The notes beneath the pieces were generated by a model. That model had not been told where the DNA came from, ran no database searches, and was given only the letters and a program-made list of their open reading frames with translations. Below, one piece after another: positions 1-7,818 of a DNA stretch of 64,000 nucleotides. This DNA comes from Brachybacterium sp. Z12. GTDB taxonomy: Bacteria > Actinomycetota > Actinomycetes > Actinomycetales > Dermabacteraceae. The translations under genes and the position numbers were made by a program. Location of the stretch: contig NZ_CP060496.1 of assembly GCF_014400405.1 (NCBI RefSeq), positions 2,170,001 to 2,234,000 on the forward strand, read 5' to 3'. Positions within the stretch are counted from its first letter, which is position 1. The number at the start of each line of letters is the position of its first letter.

Positions 1-1
1 C

Positions 2-508
2 GAGCTGGCACTGGACATCGACGCCGAGGCCGAGCGTCTCAAGGCTGTCATGGACGATGCCGGCTGCGTGAACATCTTCCTCTCCGAGGGTGCGGGGATC
101 CCGGAGATCGTCGCCGAGATGCAGGCGCGTGGCGAGGAGCCGGAGAAGGATCCCTTCGGCCACGTCAAGATCGATACGATCAACCCCGGCCAGTGGTTCG
201 CGAAGCAGTTCGCCGAGAAGCTGGGCGCGGAGAAGGTCATGGTCCAGAAGTCCGGCTACTTCTCCCGATCCGCGAAGGCGAACGCCGATGACCTGCGCCT
301 GATCAAGTCGATGACCGACTACGCCGTGCAGGTCGCCCTCGAGGGCGGCTCGGGCCTGATCGGGCACGACGAGGAGCGGGGCGATGTGCTGCGCGCCGTC
401 GAGTTCGAGCGCGTCGCCGGGCACAAGGCCTTCGACATCTCCCAGCCCTGGTTCCATGAGGTCATGGAGCGCACCGGCCAGAAGATCGTCCCCGCCCAGG
501 CCGGCTGA
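2..508 (+). CDS. pfp: Pyrophosphate-dependent 6-phosphofructokinase, C-terminal part
   Basis: The reading frame is open from the window edge, so only about the last 168 residues of a roughly 400-residue enzyme are present. The family phosphorylates fructose 6-phosphate with pyrophosphate instead of ATP in glycolysis and gluconeogenesis. The visible part has the characteristic C-terminal run VQKSGYFSRSAKANADDLRL, then GLIGHDEE and a KAFDISQPWF-like end typical of the PPi-dependent group. The N-terminal phosphate-binding and PPi/ATP-discriminating residues lie outside the window, so cofactor choice rests on overall similarity. The next gene starts 28 bases downstream on the same strand but is probably functionally unrelated. 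Confidence 0.85.
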   Translation, partial: ELALDIDAEAERLKAVMDDAGCVNIFLSEGAGIPEIVAEMQARGEEPEKDPFGHVKIDTINPGQWFAKQFAEKLGAEKVMVQKSGYFSRSAKANADDLRLIKSMTDYAVQVALEGGSGLIGHDEERGDVLRAVEFERVAGHKAFDISQPWFHEVMERTGQKIVPAQAG

Positions 509-536
509 TACGGCTGAGGACGACAGGGCCGCCGAC

Positions 537-1337
537 ATGCTGAGCAGCGCTCGGCGGCCCCGCGTGCGCACCTGGCGCCGCACCCTTCGCGCGCTCGCCC
601 TGACGGGGCGGGCGCGCGAAGCGCATCCGGGGACCGATGACTCCGACATCCTCCACCTGGGCCCCGGCCCGGCCGCGACAGCGCTCATGGAGGACCGCGG
701 ACCCCTCGCCCCGGCCCGGCTGCTGCGGCCCCGCCAGGGCAGGCTCGGAGACTGCTGGGTGATGGCTCCGATGCTCGCGCTCCACGAGACTGCACCGGAG
801 CGGCTGCGGGCGCTGCTCACCGCCGAGAGCCACGGGATCGTGACCGTACGCCTGCCCGGTGTCGCGACGCCGCTGCGCGTGGATCGACGTTTCCCCGTCG
901 ACGAGCACGGGGTGTTCCAGTACGGCCGACGGGACGGAGCGAACCCAGGATGGGTGGGCGCGCTCGAGAAGGCGATCGCCGCCCATCTCGCCGCGGACTA
1001 CGCCTTCCTGCAGCGCGGGTTCGCCCGCTTCGGCTTCGAGCTGCTGCTGGGCGAGCGGGTGCACTCGCAGCTGCGGATGCCGAGCGCCGCACAGATCATC
1101 GCCTGGCGCAGCGAGGGGCGCGCGATCGCCGCGTCCACGCATCCCTTCAGCGGACGGGTGTCGACCATGGCCGGGCCGCTGCCGAGCAACCATGTGTTCG
1201 CCGTGGTCGGGGCCAATGCACACAGCGGCCATGTGCGGCTTCGCAATCCATGGCGTCCTGAGCACCTGCTGGTCATCGATGCCCGCAGCTTCCGGCGCGG
1301 GTTCCTCTCGGTGGATGTGACCGGCCCGCTGCGCTGA
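537..1337 (+). CDS. Calpain-like cysteine protease (peptidase family C2 fold)
   Basis: This 266-residue protein has no recognisable signal peptide. It contains the calpain motif QGRLGDCW, with Cys73 as probable nucleophile. A His (H219) sits in SNHVFAVVG and an Asn (N237) in LRNPW, which is the Cys/His/Asn order and spacing of papain-fold calpains. It lacks calcium-binding or C2 domains, so it is a bare catalytic core, as in many bacterial relatives. The ATG at 537 is chosen because upstream in-frame codons overlap the previous gene. Family knowledge gives intracellular endopeptidase activity; the substrate is unknown. The first 45 residues are Arg/Ala-rich and could be a pro-region or linker. 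Confidence 0.7.
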   Translation: MLSSARRPRVRTWRRTLRALALTGRAREAHPGTDDSDILHLGPGPAATALMEDRGPLAPARLLRPRQGRLGDCWVMAPMLALHETAPERLRALLTAESHGIVTVRLPGVATPLRVDRRFPVDEHGVFQYGRRDGANPGWVGALEKAIAAHLAADYAFLQRGFARFGFELLLGERVHSQLRMPSAAQIIAWRSEGRAIAASTHPFSGRVSTMAGPLPSNHVFAVVGANAHSGHVRLRNPWRPEHLLVIDARSFRRGFLSVDVTGPLR

Positions 1338-1350
1338 CCCTGGTGCCTGC

Positions 1351-1991
1351 TCAGCGCCGCGCTGCGTCGAGCCAGGCGTCGGCGATCAGGCGGTGCCCGG
1401 GCGGGGTGGGATGCACTCCGTCCTCGGCGATGGTGCTCGGTGTGTGCCCGGCCGCGAGGGCGTCTGCCAGCACCTGCTCGAGGTCCACGGTCCGGTGGCC
1501 ATGCTCAGCAGCGAGACGACGGATGATCGCGACCTTGCCGTCGAGGTCGCTGTGGATCCGCGCCGTCTGCTCGTCGACGTCCGCGACGAAGGGGATGATC
1601 ATCAGCACCGGTGCATGGGGCACGGTGGCCGCCAGCTGTGCCAGCAGGTTCCGTAGTAGCCCTGCTCGAAGGATTCCTCGCTGACGTGCTCGCCGCGGGT
1701 GAAGCTGTGCCAGGAGTCGTTCACTCCCACGTAGATCGTCACCAGGTCGGGGGCGAGATCCAGACAGTCAGGGCCGAAGCGGGCCTCGAGGTCAGCGACC
1801 TTGTCCCCGCCGATCCCGAGGTTGATCACCGTCGCGGTCGGCTCATGGGCCGCGTAGTGATCCGCGAGCAGGCGCACGTAGCCGTGCCCGAGCTCCTCGG
1901 GGTCCTCTCGTCGTCCGGCGTCGGTGATCGAGTCGCCGATGAAGAGCAGGGTGCGGGAGGCGGGGGCGGTGGTCGCAGTCATGGCGGACAT
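1351..1991 (-). CDS. SGNH/GDSL-family esterase or lipase (frame broken near 1652)
   Basis: Block I (LFIGDSITDAGR, with the Ser nucleophile), block II Gly (NLGIGGDK), block III Asn (YVGVND) and block V Asp/His (DGVHPTPPGH) occur in order, so all catalytic residues of an SGNH hydrolase are present across about 213 residues. No signal peptide is evident, which suggests a cytoplasmic esterase or acyl hydrolase. Near 1652 the frame changes after FEQGYY. Adding one base (TACTACGGAAC to TACTACCGGAAC) restores a continuous protein reading NLLAQLAATVPHAP, so the break looks like a base-calling error. Starts at 1991 and 1982 are both possible and neither has a strong ribosome-binding site. It converges with the calpain-like gene, 13 bases apart. 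Confidence 0.8.
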
Positions 1992-2192
1992 CGTGCCAGA
2001 AATGCGTTGCAGAAGTAGCTCGAATGACCTGCGGCCATTCGCAGCGCAACGGCTGCCACCATCGGGTCTTCGACGATGGACCCGACGATGCTTCCGAACT
2101 CCGCGCCGTAGACTCGCCGTCAACCGCTTGCGCGTCCGATGCCGATCCCGCTCGCGACCGCCCCACCTCGGATGACTCGTAGGAGTTCTGTG

Positions 2193-2794
2193 ATGCCTGC
2201 CCTCACCCTGCCCGCGCTCCCGTTCCCGCTCGTCCCGTCGCGGGCTCCGTGGGAGGTCGTCGGAGAGGACGAGCTGCGGGCCACCTCCCAGCCCAGAACC
2301 GACATCTTCATCGCGCCGTTCCCCGGCGCGGAGCCGACGCTCGATGCGGGGACCCTGTTCGGCACAGCGCCCGAGGGCGACTTCCAGCTCAGCGCACGGG
2401 TCACGGTCGGCTTCCGTTCGAAGTTCGATGCCGGGGTGCTGATGCTCTGGCACGATGAGGAGCACTGGGCGAAGCTGTGCTTCGAGTCCGCTCCGGACGG
2501 CAGCGCGACCGTGGTGTCGGTGGTCAACCGCACAGTCTCCGATGACGCGAACGCGATGATCGTCGACGGCGAGCAGGTGTGGCTGCGGATCAGCCGGATC
2601 GATGGCATCTACGCGTTCCACAGCTCGTTCGACGGCCTGCGGTGGGACATGGTGCGCCTCTTCGCCCTCGACTCCCCGGCTCTCTGCAGATCGGCTTCGA
2701 GGTGCAGTCGCCGACCGGCGAGGGCTGCGACGTCGTCTTCGACCAGATCTCTTTCACTGCAACGCGCCTGGAGGATCAGCGCGACGGCTCCTGA
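2193..2794 (+). CDS. DUF1349 family protein (frame broken near 2680)
   Basis: About 200 residues matching the DUF1349 concanavalin-like beta-sandwich family: a PWEVV start region, FRSKFDAGVLMLWHDEEHWAKLCFE, then VWLRISRIDG and DGLRWDMVRLF, and a C-terminal QIGFEVQSPTGEGCDV stretch. The last part is in another frame; one missing base around 2675-2685 explains this. The ATG at 2193 is preceded by TAGGAG at a good distance. The biochemical role is not established; the fold suggests carbohydrate binding or modification. It is a single gene on a short divergent intergenic region shared with the GDSL esterase. Confidence 0.75.
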
Positions 2795-3034
2795 GCACGC
2801 CTGGCGCCTGGGAACCAGGCCGCTGAACAGCGATTCCCGTCCCACCGGTTCAGCTCATGGTGAGCAGCTTCAGTCTTCTCGGTGGCGATGTCGTAGACCG
2901 CTACATGGCGAGCGGACCCTCTCAGAAGGGCGCCGTACGCAGTGGTGGATCCCACCGCGCCGGCCGAGTTTTCAGGCTCTTCGCAGGTGGGGGTAGCTGC
3001 GGTGCGTGGGGCTGGCGCGTCGGTGGCGGGATAG

Positions 3035-3093
3035 ACGTCGAGGTCCTCCGATGATGGAAGTTCCTACGCTCGCCATCCGAAAGACCTCGACGT
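3035..3093. repeat. Inverted repeat upstream of the transposase remnant
   Basis: ACGTCGAGGTC at 3035-3045 is repeated exactly as its reverse complement at 3083-3093, with imperfect similarity extending inward (CTCCGATGATGG against TTTCGGATGG). The right arm ends on the GTG start of the transposase. It may be a hairpin in the leader of the element or an internal repeat near its left end. Confidence 0.6.
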
Positions 3094-3748
3094 GCCCAAC
3101 GCTACCTTCGACGCCCCTGACCTGACGACCTTCGCTCGTGTGGATGAGCTCGGCTTGGTCGTGGTCGGCCAGCACCTCACTCCCGCGCGGGCAGTGCTGG
3201 AATGTCGCCTCGCCGACGAAGATCCGTGGTGCCGGGCTTGTGGAGCACGTTCGACCTCGCGGGGAACGGTCTCGAGGTCGCTGGCGCATGCCCCGTTCGG
3301 GCACCGTCCCACGACGTTGCTGGTGCGGATCCGCCGATACCGGTGCGATCACTGCGGGAACCGCTGGCGCGAGGACACCTCGACCATCGCCCCGGAGCGG
3401 GCGAAGCTCACTCGCGGCGGGATCCGTTGGGCATTGGAAGCGCTGGTGGTCGATCACCTCTCGATCGCACGCGTCGCTGCTGGGCTGGGCGTGGCCTGGC
3501 ATACCGCCAACGACGCGGTTCTGGCTGAGGGCCAGCGCCTGTTGATCGATGACCCGGCCCGCTTCGATGGCGTTGCCGTGATCGGCGTGGACGAGCACGT
3601 ATGGCGCCGCGCCCGGTGGATGGTCGGTCACCCTGGTCGCCGCAACAGCGCCGACCAGGGTGACGACGGCGATCCCGAGCGGGGGGCAGCACGTCAGCGG
3701 TCGCGGTGCGAGAGCATCATGCGGCGTCACCGCGACGATCAGTGCTGA
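3092..3748 (+). pseudogene. ISL3-family transposase, C-terminally truncated
   Basis: The N-terminal half is a good ISL3-type transposase: a zinc-binding domain with WCRACG and YRCDHCGNRW, then a helix-turn-helix-like stretch around VVDHLSIARVAAGLGVAWHT, and the start of the DDE domain at VAVIGVDEHVWR. Similarity stops abruptly after VWR (about 3606); the following codons look unrelated and run to a stop at 3748. A full ISL3 protein is around 400-450 residues, so the remaining acidic residues and the right end are missing. The copy should not transpose by itself. It starts with GTG and marks the left edge of an accessory island. Confidence 0.8.
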
Positions 3749-4214
3749 GCCTTGCAGGACCCTGTCGTCGGAGAGATCCCGCAGGGCGACGGTGTCGCCT
3801 TGGCGAAGCAGCCTTGCGCTCTTGCCCCCGACGTACCTGACGGGCCGCGACAGTCGCGCCACCCTTCTCCCGCCGGCGGCGGCCAGGCGCTCGCGATCGG
3901 CCACGTAGTGGCGGTCGTAGGCCAGCCATGCTGTGTCGGGGATGTCGGCGAGCGTCGCGAGGTCCTCAGCAAGAGCACGGTGACCGCGTACTCGCCGGCG
4001 AGGAAGAGGGTGAGCTCCTCCGGCAGGAGGTTAAGACTGAAGGCCGCGTCCTCGGCGCGGGTGTCGGTGTCGTCGATCCACTCCCGCAGGTACTCCCCGG
4101 TGCGACGGCGTAGTCGGTCGCACTCGGGTTGGTGTCCCTGGTCGGAGCCGCGGTCGCCGGAGGAACGGTGGCGAGAGGCGAGGAAGCGTGCTGGTCGGTC
4201 GGTGTTCCGGACAT
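3610..4214 (-). pseudogene. Orphan protein gene, frame-broken and cut by the transposase remnant
   Basis: A strong ribosome-binding site (AAGGAG, 9-10 bases upstream) precedes an ATG at 4214 on the minus strand. The protein-like reading then passes through three frames: a Ser/Thr/Pro/Ala-rich start, a middle with RRRTGEYLREWIDDTD and NLLPEELTLFLAGEYAV, and a third part with PDTAWLAYDRHYVADRE and RYVGGKSARLLRQGDTVAL. The coding character ends where the truncated ISL3 transposase begins on the other strand (about 3606). I do not recognise a family. The gene may have been broken by the same event that truncated the insertion sequence, with extra indels from sequencing. Confidence 0.45.
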
Positions 4215-4647
4215 GGCCGGGTCTCCTTGGGGAAGCAGGTGAAGTGCATGAACGAGAGGAGCCCCCGACATCTAGTCGAGGGCTCGGGTGCGGGATTTGC
4301 TCGCTCAGCGAGTCTCGGGATCTGGCGTTCTATAGCCGCGGGTGTCGCTGCCCCCGGGCGAGCTGCCTGTCCTCGGTGGAGTCGAACTGGGCAACATCGC
4401 CAGCGGAGCGTTACTCATCGCAGTCCGGTCCGTATCGGCCGCGCGGATCAGCATGGTTTACTCACTACTCGATCGCCTGGCATACATATCGCCAATTTCG
4501 GACACAATGCCATTCGCACAACGCGAACAGGGCGGTGAGCTTTAGCGAGGGGGTGGACCTCAATATTAGACCATGATAGCGTCGATTGTGATTCGGGTCA
4601 CCCGAGATCGGATTAATGGTCCCGCACGCAACTGTCATTGGAGGAAC
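4215..4647. other. Intergenic stretch with lower GC, no gene recognised
   Basis: From about 4430 the composition shifts to noticeably more A/T than anywhere else in the window (runs such as TTTACTCACTACTCG and CAATATTAGACC). I see no convincing gene on either strand. It lies upstream of the 58-residue membrane protein and the cysteine-rich exported protein and probably holds their promoter, but I could not assign -35/-10 boxes with confidence. Confidence 0.5.
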
Positions 4648-4824
4648 ATGACACGCGGAAGAATAGCAACACTTCTGGTCGTCGGGGTCATAGTAGCCCT
4701 CGCGGGGCTGTCCCAATTGATCGTTGACTCAGGTATAGCATGGTTGGGGGTGTTAATGCTGCTCTCCGCCATACCACTGTTCGTGGTCTCGATGAGGGCG
4801 GCTAGCGATTCCAAGAAGCATTAA
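4648..4824 (+). CDS. Small two-helix membrane protein (58 aa)
   Basis: The start is set by a strong GGAGG five bases upstream of the ATG at 4648. The protein has two hydrophobic segments, about residues 7-24 (ATLLVVGVIVALAGL) and 31-49 (IAWLGVLMLLSAIPLFVV), separated by a short loop, and a basic tail ending KKH. No family is recognised. It lies 30 bases upstream of the cysteine-rich bacteriocin-like gene on the same strand, so it is probably co-transcribed. Its size and topology resemble immunity or accessory proteins of bacteriocin loci, which is inference only. Base composition is less GC-rich than the surrounding genome. Confidence 0.6.
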   Translation: MTRGRIATLLVVGVIVALAGLSQLIVDSGIAWLGVLMLLSAIPLFVVSMRAASDSKKH

Positions 4825-4854
4825 TCTTACGCCTCCCAATAAAGTAGACAGCAC

Positions 4855-6006
4855 GTGCTACAAGGAACGCAGAGAACCAGCGACACTCGACTCGTCCTGG
4901 GCTTCGATGCCTCGTGCGGCAAATGCAGTTCGATGGCCAAGCAATTGAAGAGCGACGTCGGCTCGGCGGTCGACGTTCTCCCTCTGAATAACCCCCAGAT
5001 GAAGGAGTGGCGCACCGACGTCTTCTCCGACCCGCCCTGGGCACCCACTCTGATCCGTGTGGATTCGGACGGCACAGCACTCGATGGATGGGTCGGTTGG
5101 AAGATCGGCCCTGTGTTGGGGTCGAAACTCGGACCTCAGGCCGCAGCGCGCGCCCTCAAGAACATCGGCGAACTCCGCCTCGAGGCCAATGGCGGCCGAT
5201 GGGGCACGGTGAGCAGAGCCCGGACCAGCCGTCGTGGCCTCGCCCGGCTGGCATTCGGTGCCGCCGGACTAGCAGCGGGTGCCGCCACCGTGACCGGTAT
5301 GTCTGGTGCTGCATTTGCGAGGGGCACCACGTCGAATCTCCAGGTTTCCGGCGAGGACACGTTCGACGAAGCATCAGCTCTGAGTCTTCTTCAGAAGCAA
5401 CTGGACTCCGCCGACGCCAAGAACGTCCTAGCCTTCTCGACGGCCACAGCGCAGACCGCATCGACGTCCGGGACACCGGAGGTCGGGGCGAAGCGCATGA
5501 CACTTGCCGACGGAACCATCTCCGAGGCGTCGTACACGTACGACAAGCAGACAGGCAAAATGATCGTCGTGCAGGAGAACTCCGAACTCGTCGACGGCCG
5601 TGCCTCAATTGCCTGGGTTCTCGAGGTGACCGAGGACCCGGACAACTTCAACGAGTCTTCCTTCAAGATCCGGGAGAAGAGCGTCAACGGTGCGCTCGTG
5701 AGGCGTCTCGACGGTGTCGTTGATAGCGAGGGTCGGGCGACGTTTGATGTCGCTGCGGATGACCCGGACCCCTGCGGAGGATGCAACGGCATCTGCCGGG
5801 TCGGTGGCGAAGAATTCCGCGAGAGCTGCTACTCCTCGAGCGTCGTTTCCTGCATCCTCTCCGCGGCAGGTTGCGTCGGTTGCATCGCGTGTTCGGGAAC
5901 GGGCGCGTGCATCTTCTGCGCGATCACCTCATGCGGTGGCGTGCTGCTCAGCTGCTGCAATGAAACGAGTGGTCCCGCCTGCGAGAGGTGCAACCGCGTG
6001 TGCTGA
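4855..6006 (+). CDS. Cysteine-rich exported protein: CxxC redox-like domain, twin-Arg signal, halocin C8-like C-terminus
   Basis: 383 residues from a GTG at 4855 with a weak ribosome-binding site. Residues 13-110 look thioredoxin/DCC-like, with FDASCGKC (Cys21, Cys24) and PPWAPTLI. Residues 123-155 resemble a twin-arginine signal: TSRRGLARL (Arg126-Arg127), a hydrophobic stretch, then AFA. Residues 160-300 are polar and cysteine-poor. Residues 307-383 hold 16 cysteines, with CGGC, CVGCIAC, SCC and a CERCNRVC end. The 77-residue cysteine-rich end, its position after a cysteine-poor region and the Tat signal match halocin C8 precursors, where a Tat-exported proprotein carries an immunity part and a 76-residue cysteine-rich peptide. 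The N-terminal redox domain before the signal is unusual. A GTG at 5209 (residue 119) could give a standard Tat precursor. A terminator follows. Confidence 0.65.
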   Translation: MLQGTQRTSDTRLVLGFDASCGKCSSMAKQLKSDVGSAVDVLPLNNPQMKEWRTDVFSDPPWAPTLIRVDSDGTALDGWVGWKIGPVLGSKLGPQAAARALKNIGELRLEANGGRWGTVSRARTSRRGLARLAFGAAGLAAGAATVTGMSGAAFARGTTSNLQVSGEDTFDEASALSLLQKQLDSADAKNVLAFSTATAQTASTSGTPEVGAKRMTLADGTISEASYTYDKQTGKMIVVQENSELVDGRASIAWVLEVTEDPDNFNESSFKIREKSVNGALVRRLDGVVDSEGRATFDVAADDPDPCGGCNGICRVGGEEFRESCYSSSVVSCILSAAGCVGCIACSGTGACIFCAITSCGGVLLSCCNETSGPACERCNRVC

Positions 6007-6022
6007 TCTCGCGCGAGAAATG

Positions 6023-6064
6023 GAAGAGGCCCGTCCCAGCTCATGGCTGAGGACGGGCCTCTTC
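6023..6064 (+). terminator. Rho-independent-type terminator after the cysteine-rich gene
   Basis: A perfect 14-bp stem (GAAGAGGCCCGTCC with GGACGGGCCTCTTC) and a 14-base loop lie 17 bases after the stop at 6006. There is no long T tract, as is common in actinobacteria. It ends the unit that starts with the 58-residue membrane protein. Confidence 0.8.
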
Positions 6065-6166
6065 TACTCAGTTGTTAGGGGGATGAAGCAGCTCGCTCGG
6101 GAGGATAAGCATTCGGCCGGCGGCTTCGCCGGCCCCGTCAGATCTCATCGTCCGTCGGGCTCCGTA

Positions 6167-6823
6167 CTACTCTCGCGCCATCAGGATCAGCCCGTTGCCG
6201 CCTAGCGCGGGCTGATCTTCTCGGCGGACGACCCCGGAAGCAGGCACAGCCTTGGACTCGACCTCAAACTCTGGAGAACGTCGGCCCGGCCTGCATCCGG
6301 ATCTTTCCCAACGGCAGGGCTTCGCCCTGCTCGACGAAGCAGCCTCTGCACGGAACCTGCTGAGGGACGCGATCCAGGCGATCCGCGGCATGAGCCACGT
6401 GAGCACGGATGGCGACGCCGTCTTCACGCTCGGCAGCATCGGTGTCGTGCCGTCGTCCATCTCGACCCACTCGAAGTAGCCGGTCATCGGCACCACCGCG
6501 CGGGAGCTCGCGAAGCCGGCTCGGAACATGCCGTTCGTGTGCGCCGTCTCGAAGCGCGCCTTGATGGGTCGCGGGCCCATCTCCTTGGCCCAAGCGGGCT
6601 TGAAGCCCCAGCGCGCGAACTCCACGGTCCGCTGCACCTCGCCCATCTCTTCGTCGTAGTGCTCGCGCACCACCGGAGCCTTCGTGCGGGGCGCGACGGA
6701 GAACACCGGCTCCCAGTCGAAGTCCTTCTGTGGGTGCGCGGCGTACGAGTGCAGCAGTCCCATGCGGTCAATCCGGGTGAAGTGCGCAGAGACGGCGTCG
6801 ACGGCAATCTTTTCAGTATCCAT
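6167..6823 (-). pseudogene. Decayed SRAP (YedK/HMCES-type) gene lacking the catalytic Cys2
   Basis: The middle is clearly SRAP: EPVFSVAPRTKAPVVRE, RWGFKPAWAKEMGPRPIKARFET, then SSRAVVPMTGYFEWVE. SRAP proteins crosslink to abasic sites in single-stranded DNA through a cysteine exposed after Met removal (MCGR start). Here the frame starts at MDTEKIAV, directly after a stop codon in the same frame, and no MCGR is present, so the active cysteine is gone. After DDGTTP the usual second half is not recognisable, with jumps such as PSVLTWLMPRIAWI, suggesting an internal deletion. I read this as a genuine relic rather than a sequencing artefact. Confidence 0.65.
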
Positions 6824-6826
6824 CGT

Positions 6827-7376
6827 TCAGTTAGCGCGGCTTTCGATCGCCGCTGCATCCTCTGTGCGTAGACGTCGTGACTGGTACAGATACGCCCCGA
6901 TCAGGCGGATGAACTCGTCCGCAGTAGAGCCGAAGTCTCCAGGTGGTGAGCTCCTCGGGCCGCCTCGGGCCGAACAGGGTCCGGGCAACTTCCGTAACCT
7001 GAGACGGCGACATCGGCGGCGGTGGACAGCATCGACCGCAGTGCATTGTCAGCGCCCCAACAGTCGAGTGCCGCATCGCATGGCAATCGCCATGCTCCTG
7101 GCGGAAGAGGGCATCCTCTTCCTCGTACATGGCCCGCTCCTGCTCTGTGTAGTACATCGAGCCCTTGTCTTCCCAGGAACCGTCCCTTCTGTAAGGGCGA
7201 CTGCATCCTGGACAGGGCTCTCCAGCGCTGTACTGCTCCCAGGTGAGCGTTGGGACGTCACACCGTAGCGCGTCGTGAAGCCTCGAAACCTGACCCTGCG
7301 CGCTCTCGGCCTCCTTGCTCACACTGAACGGAACGGCGAGATCTCCGAGCCGCTCGTACTCCGCCATGTCGTCCAT
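6827..7376 (-). CDS. Hypothetical protein with cysteine pairs (frame broken near 6945)
   Basis: The protein starts MDDMAEYERLGDLAV at 7376 and contains CPGC (in EPCPGCSRPYRRDG) and HCGRCC about 70 residues later, a spacing that could form a zinc ribbon. An acidic stretch (YYTEQERAMYEEEDALF) lies between. Around 6945 the natural-looking reading moves to another frame and ends STADEFIRLIGAYL...IESRAN at a stop at 6827, four bases before the SRAP relic. I do not recognise the family. The start is uncertain because the upstream region is also open. It lies in the accessory island next to tRNA-fMet and may be mobile-element cargo. Confidence 0.5.
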
Positions 7377-7577
7377 GCGCTGAGGGTATCCATGTCGGGA
7401 GACAGCAGGGCAACTCGTAAGAACTCTCGCCCCTCGGCAGGCGGCTCGCCCACCTTCACTGTGCTTCACTGTGCGGCGTTCGGATGCTTGCGTATAGGTC
7501 TGCGTATAGGTTCGCGCTCTAGAGGGCAAAGCAAAGGGACCCCGGTCAGTGTTTCCACTGGCCAGGGTCCCTATCTC

Positions 7578-7652
<75 letters not shown>

Positions 7653-7757
7653 TCGACATGTGTAACTCTACGACCCCGTCGCCCTCGCGTCCAACCAGAG
7701 GCCCTCCAACGTGTGCCATGACACGTTCACGGGCCGTTCACCTGCCTGAACGCCGGA

Positions 7758-7800
7758 ACGCCCGCCCGGATCCGGTGAAGCACCGGAGCCGGTCGGGCGT
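7758..7800 (-). terminator. Terminator hairpin after the UPF0182 gene
   Basis: ACGCCCG-CCGG-CCGGTG pairs with CACCGG-CCGG-CGGGCGT around an AAG loop, with small internal mismatches. It lies 19 bases past the UPF0182 stop on the minus strand. Confidence 0.65.
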
Positions 7801-7818
7801 CCCTGGGTCGGCGATCGG

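Noticed and set aside
3035..3093. CRISPR-like or att-site interpretation of the inverted repeat
   Set aside because: Only one pair of short arms, no spacer array, and it ends on the transposase start; better seen as part of the IS.
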